Part shown: positions 50,043-58,399 of the stretch, in pieces
Numbering within the stretch: the stretch's first letter is position 1
Layout of the letters: every line of letters starts with the position of its first letter
The notes under the pieces: generated by a model
Told to the model about the DNA's origin: nothing
The model's database searches: none
What the model saw: the letters and a program-made list of their open reading frames with translations, nothing else
Program-made: the position numbers and the translations under genes
Origin: Solirubrobacterales bacterium
GTDB taxonomy: Bacteria > Actinomycetota > Thermoleophilia > Solirubrobacterales > 70-9
Assembly (NCBI GenBank): GCA_021155855.1
Contig: JAJNAZ010000002.1
Coordinates: forward strand, 1 to 64,000
DNA length: 64,000 nt
Direction of reading: 5' to 3'

Positions 50043-50843
50043 TTGGCGATCGCGAGGAACGCCGCGCAGGGCCTGCGTGAGCGAATTCCCGAGCCGACCG
50101 CGGCCGAGCGGGAGGTGGCCGACCTGTTGCCGATCGATGCCGACCCGGATCGGGCCCGGCTTGCGATCGAGCGGGTTCCGTTGTGGTTCCACACCTTCTC
50201 GCTCGACGGAGGCTCGCTGTACACGTCCGGCGTCGCCCGCGATCACCGCTACCGGCTCCCCGCCCTGTCGCAGGATCTGACCGGGCTGCGAGTGCTCGAC
50301 GTCGGCACGTTCGACGGCTTCTACGCCTTTCTCGCCGAGGCTCGCGGCGCTGCGCGCGTGGTCGCGGTCGACAACGAGCAATACCGCGACTGGGTCAGCT
50401 CGCGCTGGGGAGTCGAGCTCGAGGGGGGCGAGGGCTTCGAGGCAATCGCCGAGCTGCTCGGCTCGCGGGTCGAGTATCGACGCCTCGACGCATACGACCT
50501 CGACACGCTCCGCGAGCGCTTCGACCTCGTCCTCTGCTTCGGCATCCTGCACCGGGTCGAGAGCCCGCTTGGCCTGCTCGCGGTCCTTCGTCGGCGACTT
50601 GCGGACGGCGGGCGGGTCGTGCTCGAGACCTACGGGGTCGGCGATTCCTCGCTCGAGACGCGGTCGGCGATTCACGTCTGCGAGCCGGGGGAGGTTTATG
50701 CCCGCGACGACTTCGTCTACTGGGGCTTTACCGCGACGAGCCTCGATCGTCTTGCCCGCCACGCCGGCTTCGCCGGCTTCCGCTCGCTCGCCGCGCCGAC
50801 CGTCGACGGGCGCCCGCGGATCATCGGCGAGCTGGCAGTGTGA
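50043..50843 (+). CDS. SAM-dependent methyltransferase (DUF1698/CmoB-like)
   Basis: 266 aa from TTG 50043, chosen for GAGAGGAGA about 9 nt upstream; the track's start lies antisense in the cytochrome gene. The SAM motif is LRVLDVGTFDGFYAFLAEARGA (about 80-101), with the acidic ribose-binding VVAVDNEQYRDW and the post-motif FDLVLCFGILHRVESPLGLLAVLRRRLADGG. The N-terminal WFHTFSLDGG segment resembles the family related to CmoB. The substrate is unknown. The stop is followed immediately by remains of a GDPD gene. Confidence 0.85.
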   Translation: MAIARNAAQGLRERIPEPTAAEREVADLLPIDADPDRARLAIERVPLWFHTFSLDGGSLYTSGVARDHRYRLPALSQDLTGLRVLDVGTFDGFYAFLAEARGAARVVAVDNEQYRDWVSSRWGVELEGGEGFEAIAELLGSRVEYRRLDAYDLDTLRERFDLVLCFGILHRVESPLGLLAVLRRRLADGGRVVLETYGVGDSSLETRSAIHVCEPGEVYARDDFVYWGFTATSLDRLARHAGFAGFRSLAAPTVDGRPRIIGELAV

Positions 50844-50852
50844 CGTCGTTCA

Positions 50853-51539
50853 CATAGAGATCACCCGCTGATCGAGACCGACGTCTGCCTGACGGCGGAT
50901 CAGGACCTCGTCCTCCTCCACGACCCGGTGCTGCGACTGGGCACCGACCTCGACGGCTGGACGCACCAGCGTCGCAGCGCGGTGATCCAGGGCGGTCGGC
51001 TGCTCAACCGCGACGGACTCCCGACCGAGGAGCACCCGCTCACCCTGGCGCAGCTGCTTGCGGCGACCCCCTCGGAGCTTCCGATTCAGGTCGAGGTCAA
51101 GGCCCATGCCGATCCGGCGCTCGCCGAGCACACCACCCGGGTACTGTGCGAGCGCTACCGGCGGCGGCCGGAGCGCTCGCGGATCGAGGTGATCAGCTTC
51201 CACAGCGCCGCCTGTGCGATCGCGGCCGGGTACGGGTTTCGCGCACGGCTCGTGATCTGCGCCGACTATGCGCCGGACGCACTCGCCGCCTGAGCCGTCC
51301 GCCACGGGGTCAGCGGCGTCTCGGTCGAGCACTTCTTGCTCCCCGAGCGGCTCGCCGGGATTCTCCGGCTGGCGGGGCTCTCGGTCAGTACCGGGACCGT
51401 CAACGACCCGGAGCTCCTGCGCCGCGTCATCGGCGTCGCGGCGCCCGACGCCGTGTGCACCGATCGCCCGGCCGAGCTGCGCGCCGAGCTGACGCCGCGC
51501 GAGGCCACCGAACGCCCGGCGGTCCTCGCCGCCGCCTGA
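50853..51539 (+). pseudogene. Glycerophosphodiester phosphodiesterase, truncated and interrupted
   Basis: One reading frame encodes GDPD-family sequence: IETDVCLTADQDLVLLHDPVLR, PIQVEVKAHADPA and, near the end, STGTVNDPELLRRVIG and AVCTDRPAELRAEL. Two lesions are visible. The N-terminal segment with the catalytic HRG...EN is missing: the frame opens at SHRDHPL right after the methyltransferase stop. There is also an in-frame TGA at 51291-51293. Both downstream halves stay in frame across the stop. It is best read as a decaying gene joined to the methyltransferase by a deletion. Intact relatives hydrolyse glycerophosphodiesters. Confidence 0.85.
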
Positions 51540-51558
51540 GCCCTCCTCCGTCGCCCGT

Positions 51559-52272
51559 CTATCGATCTTTGCCGCCGACACGAAGCCGGCGCCAGTAGGG
51601 GCACATCCGGCGCAGCTCGCATCGGTCGCAGAGCGGCCGCGGCCGGCAGACGCGACGCCCGTGGGTGATCAGGTTGATGTGGAGCTCGTATGCGTCCTCG
51701 GGAGCGGTGATCGCGAGCATCTCATCGTGCGCGGACTCGAACGAGGCGCGCTCCTCGAACAGCCCGAGCCGGCCGCCGACTCGGTGGACATGGGTGTCGA
51801 CCGGGATCTCGGGGCGCCCGAAGGCGAAGATCATCACGCAGGCCGCGGTCTTGCGGCCCACCCCCGGCAGCCCGGTGAGGAACTCGAGCGCCTGTTCGCG
51901 ATCGGCGTCGGCGAGCCAGTCGAGCGTCGGCTCGCCGCCCGCCTCGGGTAGAAGGCGCAGGATCTCCTGGATCCGGGGCGCCTTCGTCTTCGAGAGTCCT
52001 CCCGGTCGGATCGCCTCCTCGACGACGCCGACCGGGGCGTCGCGAACCTCCACCCAGGTCGGCAGCCGGGCGCGGAGGCGCTCGTAGGCGACGTCGCGGT
52101 TGCGGTCATTCGTGTTCTGGGAGAGGACGGTGCGCACCAGCTCGGCGATCGGGTGGCCGTGAGGGTGGTTGACCGGGCGGCCATAGAGCCGGCGCAAACG
52201 ATCCCGGAGGGCGCGCACGCGGGCGCCCCGGGGCCGCCGCCACCGCTTCGCCTCGCTCGCCGCTCGCGCCAT
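51559..52272 (-). CDS. nth: Endonuclease III (DNA glycosylase/AP lyase)
   Basis: 237 aa from ATG 52272; the track's earlier start overlaps the divergent hydrolase. The helix-hairpin-helix is LTGLPGVGRKTAACVMIFAFGRPEIPVDTHVHRV, containing the catalytic Lys (GRKT) and Asp (VDTH). The C-terminal 4Fe-4S loop is CRPRPLCDRCELRRMC (C-x6-C-x2-C-x5-C). It removes oxidised pyrimidines in base-excision repair. The basic N-terminus is longer than in E. coli Nth. The ATG is 8 nt after TATCCT and shares its promoter bases with the divergent gene. Confidence 0.94.
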   Translation of the reverse strand: MARAASEAKRWRRPRGARVRALRDRLRRLYGRPVNHPHGHPIAELVRTVLSQNTNDRNRDVAYERLRARLPTWVEVRDAPVGVVEEAIRPGGLSKTKAPRIQEILRLLPEAGGEPTLDWLADADREQALEFLTGLPGVGRKTAACVMIFAFGRPEIPVDTHVHRVGGRLGLFEERASFESAHDEMLAITAPEDAYELHINLITHGRRVCRPRPLCDRCELRRMCPYWRRLRVGGKDR

Positions 52273-52280
52273 CGGCGCTG

Positions 52281-52290
52281 AGGATATTTT
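52281..52290. promoter_or_regulatory. Overlapping divergent -10 elements for nth and the hydrolase
   Basis: AGGATATTTT contains TATTTT on the plus strand, 7 nt before the hydrolase ATG, and TATCCT on the minus strand, 8 nt before the nth ATG. There is no room for Shine-Dalgarno sequences in the 25-nt gap, so both genes must be leaderless if these starts are right. Confidence 0.55.
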
Positions 52291-52297
52291 CCGCACG

Positions 52298-53122
52298 ATG
52301 CCCCCGGTCACCGAAGCGGTCGTTCACGTCGATGGCGTACGGACCTTCTACCGGCGAGTCGCCGGCGACGAACGCCCGCCGGTTGTGTTCGTGCACGGCA
52401 ACCCGACCCACTCCGAGGAGTGGGTGCCGTTTCTGGACCGGGTCGAGGGGCCGGCGGTCGCGCTCGACCTCCCGGGCTGGGGCTTCAGCCAGCGACCCGG
52501 CGTCGATCGCTTCGATTACTCGCTCGAGGGACTGGGAGCGTTCGTGGAGCGCTTCCTCGATGCGCTCGCGATTGGGGAGCATTCACTCGTCGTCACCGAC
52601 TGGGGCGTGGTCGCGCTGATCGCCGCGCAGCGCCGTCCCGAGCGCCTCCGGCGGCTGGTCCTGATCAACGCGGTGCCGCTGCTTCCCGGTTACCGGTGGC
52701 ATTGGGTGGCGCGGCTGTGGCGTCGGCGAGTGGTCGGCGAGCTGGTGAACGCGACCATGACGCGGACCGGTCTGCGGCTGCTCTCGGCTCTGGCGACCCC
52801 GCGGCGGCGGCCGTTGCCGGCATCGTTGATCGACCTCGTCTGGCGCGGGCGGCCGGCGGGGAGCTGGCCCCAGATGCTTGCCCTTTACCGCTCCGCCGAC
52901 CCCGAGCGGCTCGCAGCCGCCGGCGCGGCGCTGGCCGGCATCGAGGCCCCGGCACTGGTGATCTGGGGGCATCAGGACCCCTACATTCCGGCGAGCTTCG
53001 GTCGTGCCTACGCCGAGCGGCTGCCGAACGCCGAGCTGGTCGAGCTCGAGGGCGCCGGCCACTGGCCGTGGCTCGATCGGCCGGAGGTGATCGACCGCGT
53101 GGCGCGCTTCGTGGCGGGTTAG
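52298..53122 (+). CDS. Alpha/beta hydrolase, haloalkane dehalogenase/epoxide hydrolase-like
   Basis: 274 aa. The oxyanion loop is VVFVHGNPTHSEEW (about 28-42). The nucleophile elbow is VVTDWGVVALIA (about 104), with Asp rather than Ser, as in haloalkane dehalogenases and epoxide hydrolases. The base His is in LEGAGHWPWLDRPEVIDRV, and the acid is probably within VIWGHQDPYIP. The helical cap region (about 130-205) is Arg-rich. The exact chemistry cannot be assigned. Divergent from nth, leaderless. Confidence 0.85.
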   Translation: MPPVTEAVVHVDGVRTFYRRVAGDERPPVVFVHGNPTHSEEWVPFLDRVEGPAVALDLPGWGFSQRPGVDRFDYSLEGLGAFVERFLDALAIGEHSLVVTDWGVVALIAAQRRPERLRRLVLINAVPLLPGYRWHWVARLWRRRVVGELVNATMTRTGLRLLSALATPRRRPLPASLIDLVWRGRPAGSWPQMLALYRSADPERLAAAGAALAGIEAPALVIWGHQDPYIPASFGRAYAERLPNAELVELEGAGHWPWLDRPEVIDRVARFVAG

Positions 53123-53168
53123 CCGTACTGATTCGGCGGCCGACCCCGTTTACACTCCCGCCACACCT

Positions 53169-53945
53169 GTGCGTGGGATCGTGGCAAGGCTCAGCGGCTT
53201 TTTCCCCAGAGGCGTGTTCGACGCCTGCTGGCAGTTCCTGCTCTTCTTTCTCGCCTACAACGCCTACCAGGTGGTCCGCGGGATAACCGACGGCGGCCGC
53301 GAGGTGGCCTTCGCCAACGCCGAGCGCGTGATCGACGTCGAGCGCTCGCTCGGCTCCTATTTCGAGGCCCCGTTCCAAAAGGCGCTGATCGACCATGCCT
53401 CGGTGCTGGTCGACTTCGCGAACTTCATGTATCTGAACTCGCACTTCGTGATCACGACCGGGTTCCTCGCCTGGCTCTATCTGTTCCGCAACGACAACTT
53501 CTACTTCGTGCGCAACATGTTCATGGTCGCGATGGCGCTTGCGCTGGTGGGTTACGCGGCCTTCCCGACCGCCCCGCCGAGGCTGTTCCCGGGTGAGGGC
53601 TTCACCGACACGATCGCCGCCTTCACCGGCGTCGCCCAGGACGACAAGACCACGAGCTTGCTGGTCAACCAGTACGCCGCGGTCCCCAGCATGCACATCG
53701 CCTTCTCGCTCATGATCGCGGTCCCCGCCGCCACGCTCTCACGCCATGTGTTGGCGCGGACGCTCTGGTCCGCCTACCCGCTGCTCGTCTTCTTCGTCAT
53801 CGTCGCCACCGGTAACCACTTCTGGCTCGACGCGGCCGCCGGGGCCGCGGTCGCCTGTCTGGCCGCGCTCGCCGCCCGCGCCCTCGCTCGCCTGCGCCCC
53901 GCCCTCTGGTCGTGGCCGGACGCCACCCGCGAGGCGACGATCTAA
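53169..53945 (+). CDS. PAP2-family membrane protein (Aur1/Ipt1-like inositol phosphotransferase type)
   Basis: 258 aa, GTG start, about six transmembrane helices. The PAP2_3-type catalytic strings are AAVPSMHIAFSLMIAV (active His after PSMH, about 176) and ATGNHFWLDAAAGA (second His and Asp, about 219), with YAAFPTAPPRL in the preceding loop. This branch includes fungal inositol-phosphorylceramide synthase and mycobacterial relatives. It may transfer or remove a phospho-head group on a lipid. Its place before a phosphatidylinositol-type synthase and Ino1 supports inositol-lipid chemistry. It overlaps the next gene by 34 nt. Confidence 0.85.
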   Translation: MRGIVARLSGFFPRGVFDACWQFLLFFLAYNAYQVVRGITDGGREVAFANAERVIDVERSLGSYFEAPFQKALIDHASVLVDFANFMYLNSHFVITTGFLAWLYLFRNDNFYFVRNMFMVAMALALVGYAAFPTAPPRLFPGEGFTDTIAAFTGVAQDDKTTSLLVNQYAAVPSMHIAFSLMIAVPAATLSRHVLARTLWSAYPLLVFFVIVATGNHFWLDAAAGAAVACLAALAARALARLRPALWSWPDATREATI

Positions 53946-54583
53946 CCATCGCGGAGCAGCGGGTACAGCCGAGGACGGCGGCGGAGTGGCGCGGCTACGC
54001 GCGCGACCGGCTGATCGAGTCGCGGCTGACCCCGAACGCGATCTCGATCACCGGCCTGATCCTCAACCTGGCGGCGGCGGTGCTGGTGCTGGAGCAGCAC
54101 TTTTTCCTCGCCGGCGTGGCCTTCGTCGTCGGCTCCGTGATGGACACGCTCGACGGCCGCTACTCGCGGATGTCGGGCAAGGGAACCCTGTTCGGCGCCT
54201 TTCTCGACTCCACCCTGGACCGGATCGAGGAAGGGCTGGTGCTGACCGCGGTCGCCTGGTACTTCGCCGATCGCGGCGACGCGGTCGAGGCGGCGCTCTG
54301 CGTCGTGGTCGTGCTCGGCTCGCTGATGGTTTCCTACACGCGCGCCCGAGCGGAGGCTTTGGGCGTCGAGTGCAAGGTTGGAATCGCGACCAGGCCGGTA
54401 CGCGTGGTTTTGCTCTCGATCGGCCTCGTGTTCGGCGCCGGTGAGCTGATCGGTGACGTCGATCTACTCCCCGCGTCGATCTTCGTGATGGCCGCACTGA
54501 CGGCGTTCACGGTGGGTCAACGCGTCTGGCACGTGCGCGGCGAGCTCCGGGCGCTCGAGGCCGTCGAGCCTCCCGAGGTGTAA
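53912..54583 (+). CDS. CDP-alcohol phosphatidyltransferase, phosphatidylinositol(-phosphate) synthase type
   Basis: 223 aa from GTG 53912, which overlaps the PAP2 gene; no later start is available before the fold. The CDP-alcohol motif is [27 protein letters not shown] (residues about 78-104), matching D-x2-DG-x2-[AS]R-x8-G-x3-D-x3-[11 protein letters not shown] in particular is typical of actinobacterial phosphatidylinositol-phosphate synthases, which use CDP-diacylglycerol and inositol-1-phosphate. Several transmembrane helices follow. The Ino1 gene 59 nt downstream supplies inositol-1-phosphate, which supports the assignment. Confidence 0.88.
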   Translation: MAGRHPRGDDLTIAEQRVQPRTAAEWRGYARDRLIESRLTPNAISITGLILNLAAAVLVLEQHFFLAGVAFVVGSVMDTLDGRYSRMSGKGTLFGAFLDSTLDRIEEGLVLTAVAWYFADRGDAVEAALCVVVVLGSLMVSYTRARAEALGVECKVGIATRPVRVVLLSIGLVFGAGELIGDVDLLPASIFVMAALTAFTVGQRVWHVRGELRALEAVEPPEV

Positions 54584-54642
54584 CAAAGGCTTCAATAACG
54601 GGGTATTTGCGCATCCACCCATCGCCAGGAGGAACCCTTCGC

Positions 54643-55842
54643 ATGAGTGAACAGAACGGCCCCGCCGACAGCGCCGCTTCCAACGGGAGGCACGCGGACG
54701 AGGGAAAGGTCCGCGTCGCGATCGTCGGCGTCGGCAATTGCGCCAACGCCTTCATCCAGGGCATCCAGTACTACAAGGACGCCGATCCCGCCGATCAGGT
54801 ACCGGGCCTGATGCACGTCGACCTCGGCGGCTACCACATCCGCGACATCGAGTTCGTCGCCGCCTTCGACATCGATTCCGAGAAGGTCGGCAAGGATCTC
54901 TCCGAAGCGATCTGGTCGGGCCAGAACGACACGATCAAGTTCGCCGACGTTCCCCATCTCGGGGTCAGGGTCGAGCGCGGGATGACGCACGACGGGCTCG
55001 GCAAGTACCTGAAGCAGAAGATCACCAAGGCCCCTGGCGAGACCGCCGACATCGTCGGCATCCTCAAGGAGACGAAGGCCGACGTTCTCGTCTGCTATCT
55101 CCCGGTCGGCTCCGAGCAGGCGACCAAGTGGTACGTCGAGCAGGCGCTCAAGGCCGGCGTCGGCTTCGTCAACTGCCTGCCCGTGTTCATCGCCCGCGAG
55201 GACTACTGGGACAAGCGTTTCACCGAGGCGGGCCTGCCGATTGTCGGCGACGACATCAAGTCGCAGGTCGGCGCCACGATCGTCCACCGTCAGCTCGCCC
55301 GTCTGTTCCACGATCGCGGCGTGCACATGGCGCGCACGAGCCAGCTCAACGTCGGCGGCAACATGGACTTCTTCAACATGCTCGAGCGCGAGCGGCTCGA
55401 CTCGAAGAAGGAGTCGAAGACCAATGCCGTGACCTCGATCATGGGCCACGACCTTCCCGCGGAGGATGTCCACGTCGGCCCCTCGGACTACGTGCCGTGG
55501 CTGACCGACCGCAAGTGGGCGCACATCCGCCTCGAGGGCCAGAGCTTCGGCGACGTGCCGCTCAACCTCGAGCTCAAGCTCGAGGTCTGGGACTCCCCGA
55601 ACTCGGCCGGGATCGTGATCGACGCGGTGCGGATCATCAAGCTGGCGCTCAACGACGGCGTCGCCGGCCAGCTCGACGGCCCCTCCAGCTATCTGATGAA
55701 GTCGCCGCACAATCAGCGGCCCGACGACCAGGCGCGCGAGCTGACCGAGGAGTTCATCGCCGAGCACGCCCGCAAGGCGCCGGCGAAGCGCGTCTCGAAG
55801 CTCCCCGCCGAGGCCCCGGACTCAGAGGTTCAGCCCTCCTAG
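54643..55842 (+). CDS. ino1: Inositol-1-phosphate synthase
   Basis: 399 aa from ATG 54643, chosen for AGGAGGAA 8 nt upstream; the track's TTG start is 12 codons earlier. NAD-binding motif [22 protein letters not shown]. Catalytic-domain strings: [64 protein letters not shown] and [20 protein letters not shown]. It converts glucose-6-phosphate to L-myo-inositol-1-phosphate, the acceptor for the adjacent CDP-alcohol transferase. It is of the actinobacterial/archaeal short type. Confidence 0.96.
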   Translation: MSEQNGPADSAASNGRHADEGKVRVAIVGVGNCANAFIQGIQYYKDADPADQVPGLMHVDLGGYHIRDIEFVAAFDIDSEKVGKDLSEAIWSGQNDTIKFADVPHLGVRVERGMTHDGLGKYLKQKITKAPGETADIVGILKETKADVLVCYLPVGSEQATKWYVEQALKAGVGFVNCLPVFIAREDYWDKRFTEAGLPIVGDDIKSQVGATIVHRQLARLFHDRGVHMARTSQLNVGGNMDFFNMLERERLDSKKESKTNAVTSIMGHDLPAEDVHVGPSDYVPWLTDRKWAHIRLEGQSFGDVPLNLELKLEVWDSPNSAGIVIDAVRIIKLALNDGVAGQLDGPSSYLMKSPHNQRPDDQARELTEEFIAEHARKAPAKRVSKLPAEAPDSEVQPS

Positions 55843-55976
55843 AGCGCGAGGCGGCCGCTCGACCCGTCGCCTCGTCGCATTTCTCGCGGCCGTCGGCAGC
55901 ACCTCGGATGCCGCCTCGGGCCGCTTCGTGCTCGCCCGCGGAGTACTCTCGACTCGAGAGCAGACGGGAGGTGAGC

Positions 55977-56192
55977 ATGGATCTCGAGGTTGGCGAGCGC
56001 GTCGCGGCGGAGTCGGAGTCGACCGAACGCCCGGCCCGAAAGGGGACCGTCGAGGAGCGGCTCGGCGACGGGTCCTCGCGGCGGTATCGAATTCGCTGGG
56101 ACGACGGACACGAGAGCATCTACACACCGGCGGCGGGCTCCCTGCAGCGGCTGCACGAGACCGAGCGCAAGCAATCGCCCGCCGGCCGCTGA
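55977..56192 (+). CDS. DUF1918 domain protein
   Basis: 71 aa from ATG 55977, with GGGAGG 5-6 nt upstream; not separated in the ORF track. It begins MDLEVGERVAAESESTERPA and has the family core RRYRIRWDDGHESIYTPAAGSL. DUF1918 proteins are small SH3-like beta-barrel proteins common in actinobacteria with no known function. It stands alone 134 nt after ino1. The 222 nt that follow up to the next gene contain no convincing ORF. Confidence 0.88.
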   Translation: MDLEVGERVAAESESTERPARKGTVEERLGDGSSRRYRIRWDDGHESIYTPAAGSLQRLHETERKQSPAGR

Positions 56193-56402
56193 CGGGAATC
56201 TCGAGCCGGAACTGAACTCGATCCCTCGCGCCACGGCGCACGAGCGTCGGCGAGCAGCCGCGCACGCAGCCCCGGCGGGCGCTGGGGTCTCGATCGCGGT
56301 GAGATCGCGCCGGTCGCGTTCCTGCATCGGTTCGGGGTCGCACGGCTCATCGGGGCCTCTCCTTCATGGACGCTAACGACCGCCCTCGCATTCCCGCTCT
56401 CC

Positions 56403-56408
56403 TATGCT
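56403..56408 (+). promoter_or_regulatory. Candidate -10 hexamer for the glycosyltransferase-PHP gene (leaderless)
   Basis: TATGCT, 6 nt before the GTG at 56415, with no Shine-Dalgarno sequence between. Confidence 0.5.
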
Positions 56409-56414
56409 GGGCGG

Positions 56415-58367
56415 GTGCCCCCCCGCGAGCGCCTTTCGATCGCTCAGGTGACACCCCATCCCTGGGGCGGCCACCACGAGATCAACGAGTTCGTCGCCCG
56501 GGTTGGCCGCGAGCTCGCCGAGCGCGGCCACCGGGTCGTGGTCGCCGCGCCCTCGGAGTCGCGTAGGGCGCTGCGCGAATCGCGTCGGGCGATCGCGGCG
56601 GCCGGCGAGCGCCCGGCGGCGCTCTTCGACGGCTCCTGGCCGGGTGAGCGCGCCGGTGGCGACGGTGGCCCGCCGGTGCTCGCGCTCGGAAGCGGCATTC
56701 CGATGCCCCGCGGCCCACGCCCGCGCGCGGCGCCGCTGCCGCTCGACGCCAGCCGCGCGCTCGAGGCCCTGCTCGGCGGGGTCGAGCTCGATGTCGTCCA
56801 TGTCCACGACCCGTTCGCGCCGAGCCTCGCATCCGCCGGCCTGCGGCATTCGCACTCGCTCAACGTCGGCAGCTTCCACGAGCCCAGCGAGCGCACCCTC
56901 TCGACCCAGGTGGCCCGGCCGCTGGTCGAGATCTTCCTCGGCAGGCTCGATGCCCGCACGGTCAGCTGCCGGGCCACCGAGGCGCTGATGGAGCGCTTCT
57001 TCCCCGGTGCCTACGACCTGGTTGCGCCCGGTGCCGACGCCGCGGTCGAGCCCTGGTGGCCCGGCGGGGGACGGGACGGAGATCCGAGCGAGCGACCGCG
57101 GATCGCCTTCTGCCTCGAGGAAGAGCGGGGCGCCTTGCGCCTCTTCTTGCGCGCGATCCGGCGGCTGCCGCTCGAGCTCGAGTGGGAGGTCGCGGTGTGG
57201 ATCGGCGACTCCGCCGATGTGCGCGTCGCGCAGCGGCTGCGCGACCGAGTCCGGATCGTCCGCGCCCGGGAGGCCGACCCCGAGGCGATCATCGCCGCCG
57301 CGGACGTCGCCTGCGCTGCCTCCGGCGGACCCAGGGTCGCTCCCACCCTGCTGCGCAAGGCGCTCGCCACGGGCGCGGTGCCGGTCGCCTCTCACATCCC
57401 GCTCTACGAGGAGCTACTCGAGGATGGCGAGCGCGGCCTGCTGTTCCCCCCCGGGGACACGATCACGCTCGCGGGTCAGCTCGAGCGGTTGGTGGCGAGC
57501 GCCGCGCTTCGCCGCGAGCTTGCCGGCAAGGCGCGCGGCGCGGTCCGCGACTGGGGAGCGGTGGCCGACCAGGTCGAGGACGTCTACGAGCGGATCACGG
57601 CGCGGCGCCACGATCCCCGCGGCAACCCCGAGCTGCGCAGGCGGGTCGCCCGACGACGGGAGATCCACGTCGACCTCCACATGCACACCGACCACTCCTC
57701 CGACTGTGCGACTCCGGTCGAGACGCTGCTCGCGACCGCGCGCGAGGTCGGGCTCGGTGCGATCGCGATCACCGACCACAACGAGGTCTCGGGCGCGCTG
57801 GCGGCGCGCGAGCTCGCGGATCAGTTCGGTGTCAAGGTGATCCTCGCGGAGGAGGTGAAGACCGCCGAGCAGGGCGAGGTGATCGGCCTCTTTCTCTCGG
57901 AGAGGATCGAGCGCGGGATGACGATGGCGGAGACGATCGCCGAGATCCGCCGCCAGGGCGGGCTCGTCTATGTCCCGCACCCGTTCGACCGCCTGCACTC
58001 GGTGCCCGACTACGAGCATCTGCTCGGCATCGTCGATGAGATCGACATCCTCGAGGTCTTCAACCCGCGCGTTGCGCTGACGGCCTTCAACGAGGAGGCC
58101 GAGCGTTTCGCCGCCAAGTATCGGATCGTCCCCGGCGCCGGCTCGGACAGCCACGTGGCGCAGGCGCTGGGCAGCGTGAGGATCCGCGTCCATGACTTCG
58201 ACGGTCCGCAGGAGTTCCTGGAGGCGATGCGCAATGCGGACATCGTCCACAAGCGCCGCAACCTGATCTACGTGCAGGCGCTGAAGCTGCTGCAGACCGG
58301 CGGCGGCCGCGGCGGTAGGCGCCGCAGCGGTGGGCCGACGGTCCGGGCGAGGTCGGGCAAGCGCTGA
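56415..58367 (+). CDS. Glycosyltransferase (GT4-like) fused to a PHP-domain phosphoesterase
   Basis: 650 aa in one frame, GTG start. Residues about 1-405 form a GT-B glycosyltransferase: N-terminal strand LSIAQVTPHPWGGHHEINEFVARVGRELAERGHRVVV, donor domain with LRKALATGAVPVASHIPLYEELLEDGERGLLFPPGD and a C-terminal helix. Residues about 418-640 are a PHP phosphoesterase with the metal ligands DLHMHTDHSSDC, AITDHNEVSG, VPHPFDRLHS and GAGSDSHVAQALG. A basic Gly/Arg tail ends the protein. The PHP half resembles nucleoside- or phosphate-monoester hydrolases (YciV/RnaAm-like). A bifunctional enzyme in sugar-phosphate or glycolipid chemistry is possible. Its stop overlaps the upstream candidate start of the next gene. 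Confidence 0.88.
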   Translation: MPPRERLSIAQVTPHPWGGHHEINEFVARVGRELAERGHRVVVAAPSESRRALRESRRAIAAAGERPAALFDGSWPGERAGGDGGPPVLALGSGIPMPRGPRPRAAPLPLDASRALEALLGGVELDVVHVHDPFAPSLASAGLRHSHSLNVGSFHEPSERTLSTQVARPLVEIFLGRLDARTVSCRATEALMERFFPGAYDLVAPGADAAVEPWWPGGGRDGDPSERPRIAFCLEEERGALRLFLRAIRRLPLELEWEVAVWIGDSADVRVAQRLRDRVRIVRAREADPEAIIAAADVACAASGGPRVAPTLLRKALATGAVPVASHIPLYEELLEDGERGLLFPPGDTITLAGQLERLVASAALRRELAGKARGAVRDWGAVADQVEDVYERITARRHDPRGNPELRRRVARRREIHVDLHMHTDHSSDCATPVETLLATAREVGLGAIAITDHNEVSGALAARELADQFGVKVILAEEVKTAEQGEVIGLFLSERIERGMTMAETIAEIRRQGGLVYVPHPFDRLHSVPDYEHLLGIVDEIDILEVFNPRVALTAFNEEAERFAAKYRIVPGAGSDSHVAQALGSVRIRVHDFDGPQEFLEAMRNADIVHKRRNLIYVQALKLLQTGGGRGGRRRSGGPTVRARSGKR

Positions 58368-58399
58368 TGCACGCCGGCGCCTCGGAAGGAGGGTGGGCG

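Noticed and set aside
56120-56350. 76-aa minus-strand ORF with AGGAGAG before its ATG
   Set aside because: It is antisense to the DUF1918 gene over much of its length and has shadow-like composition; the RBS match is probably chance.
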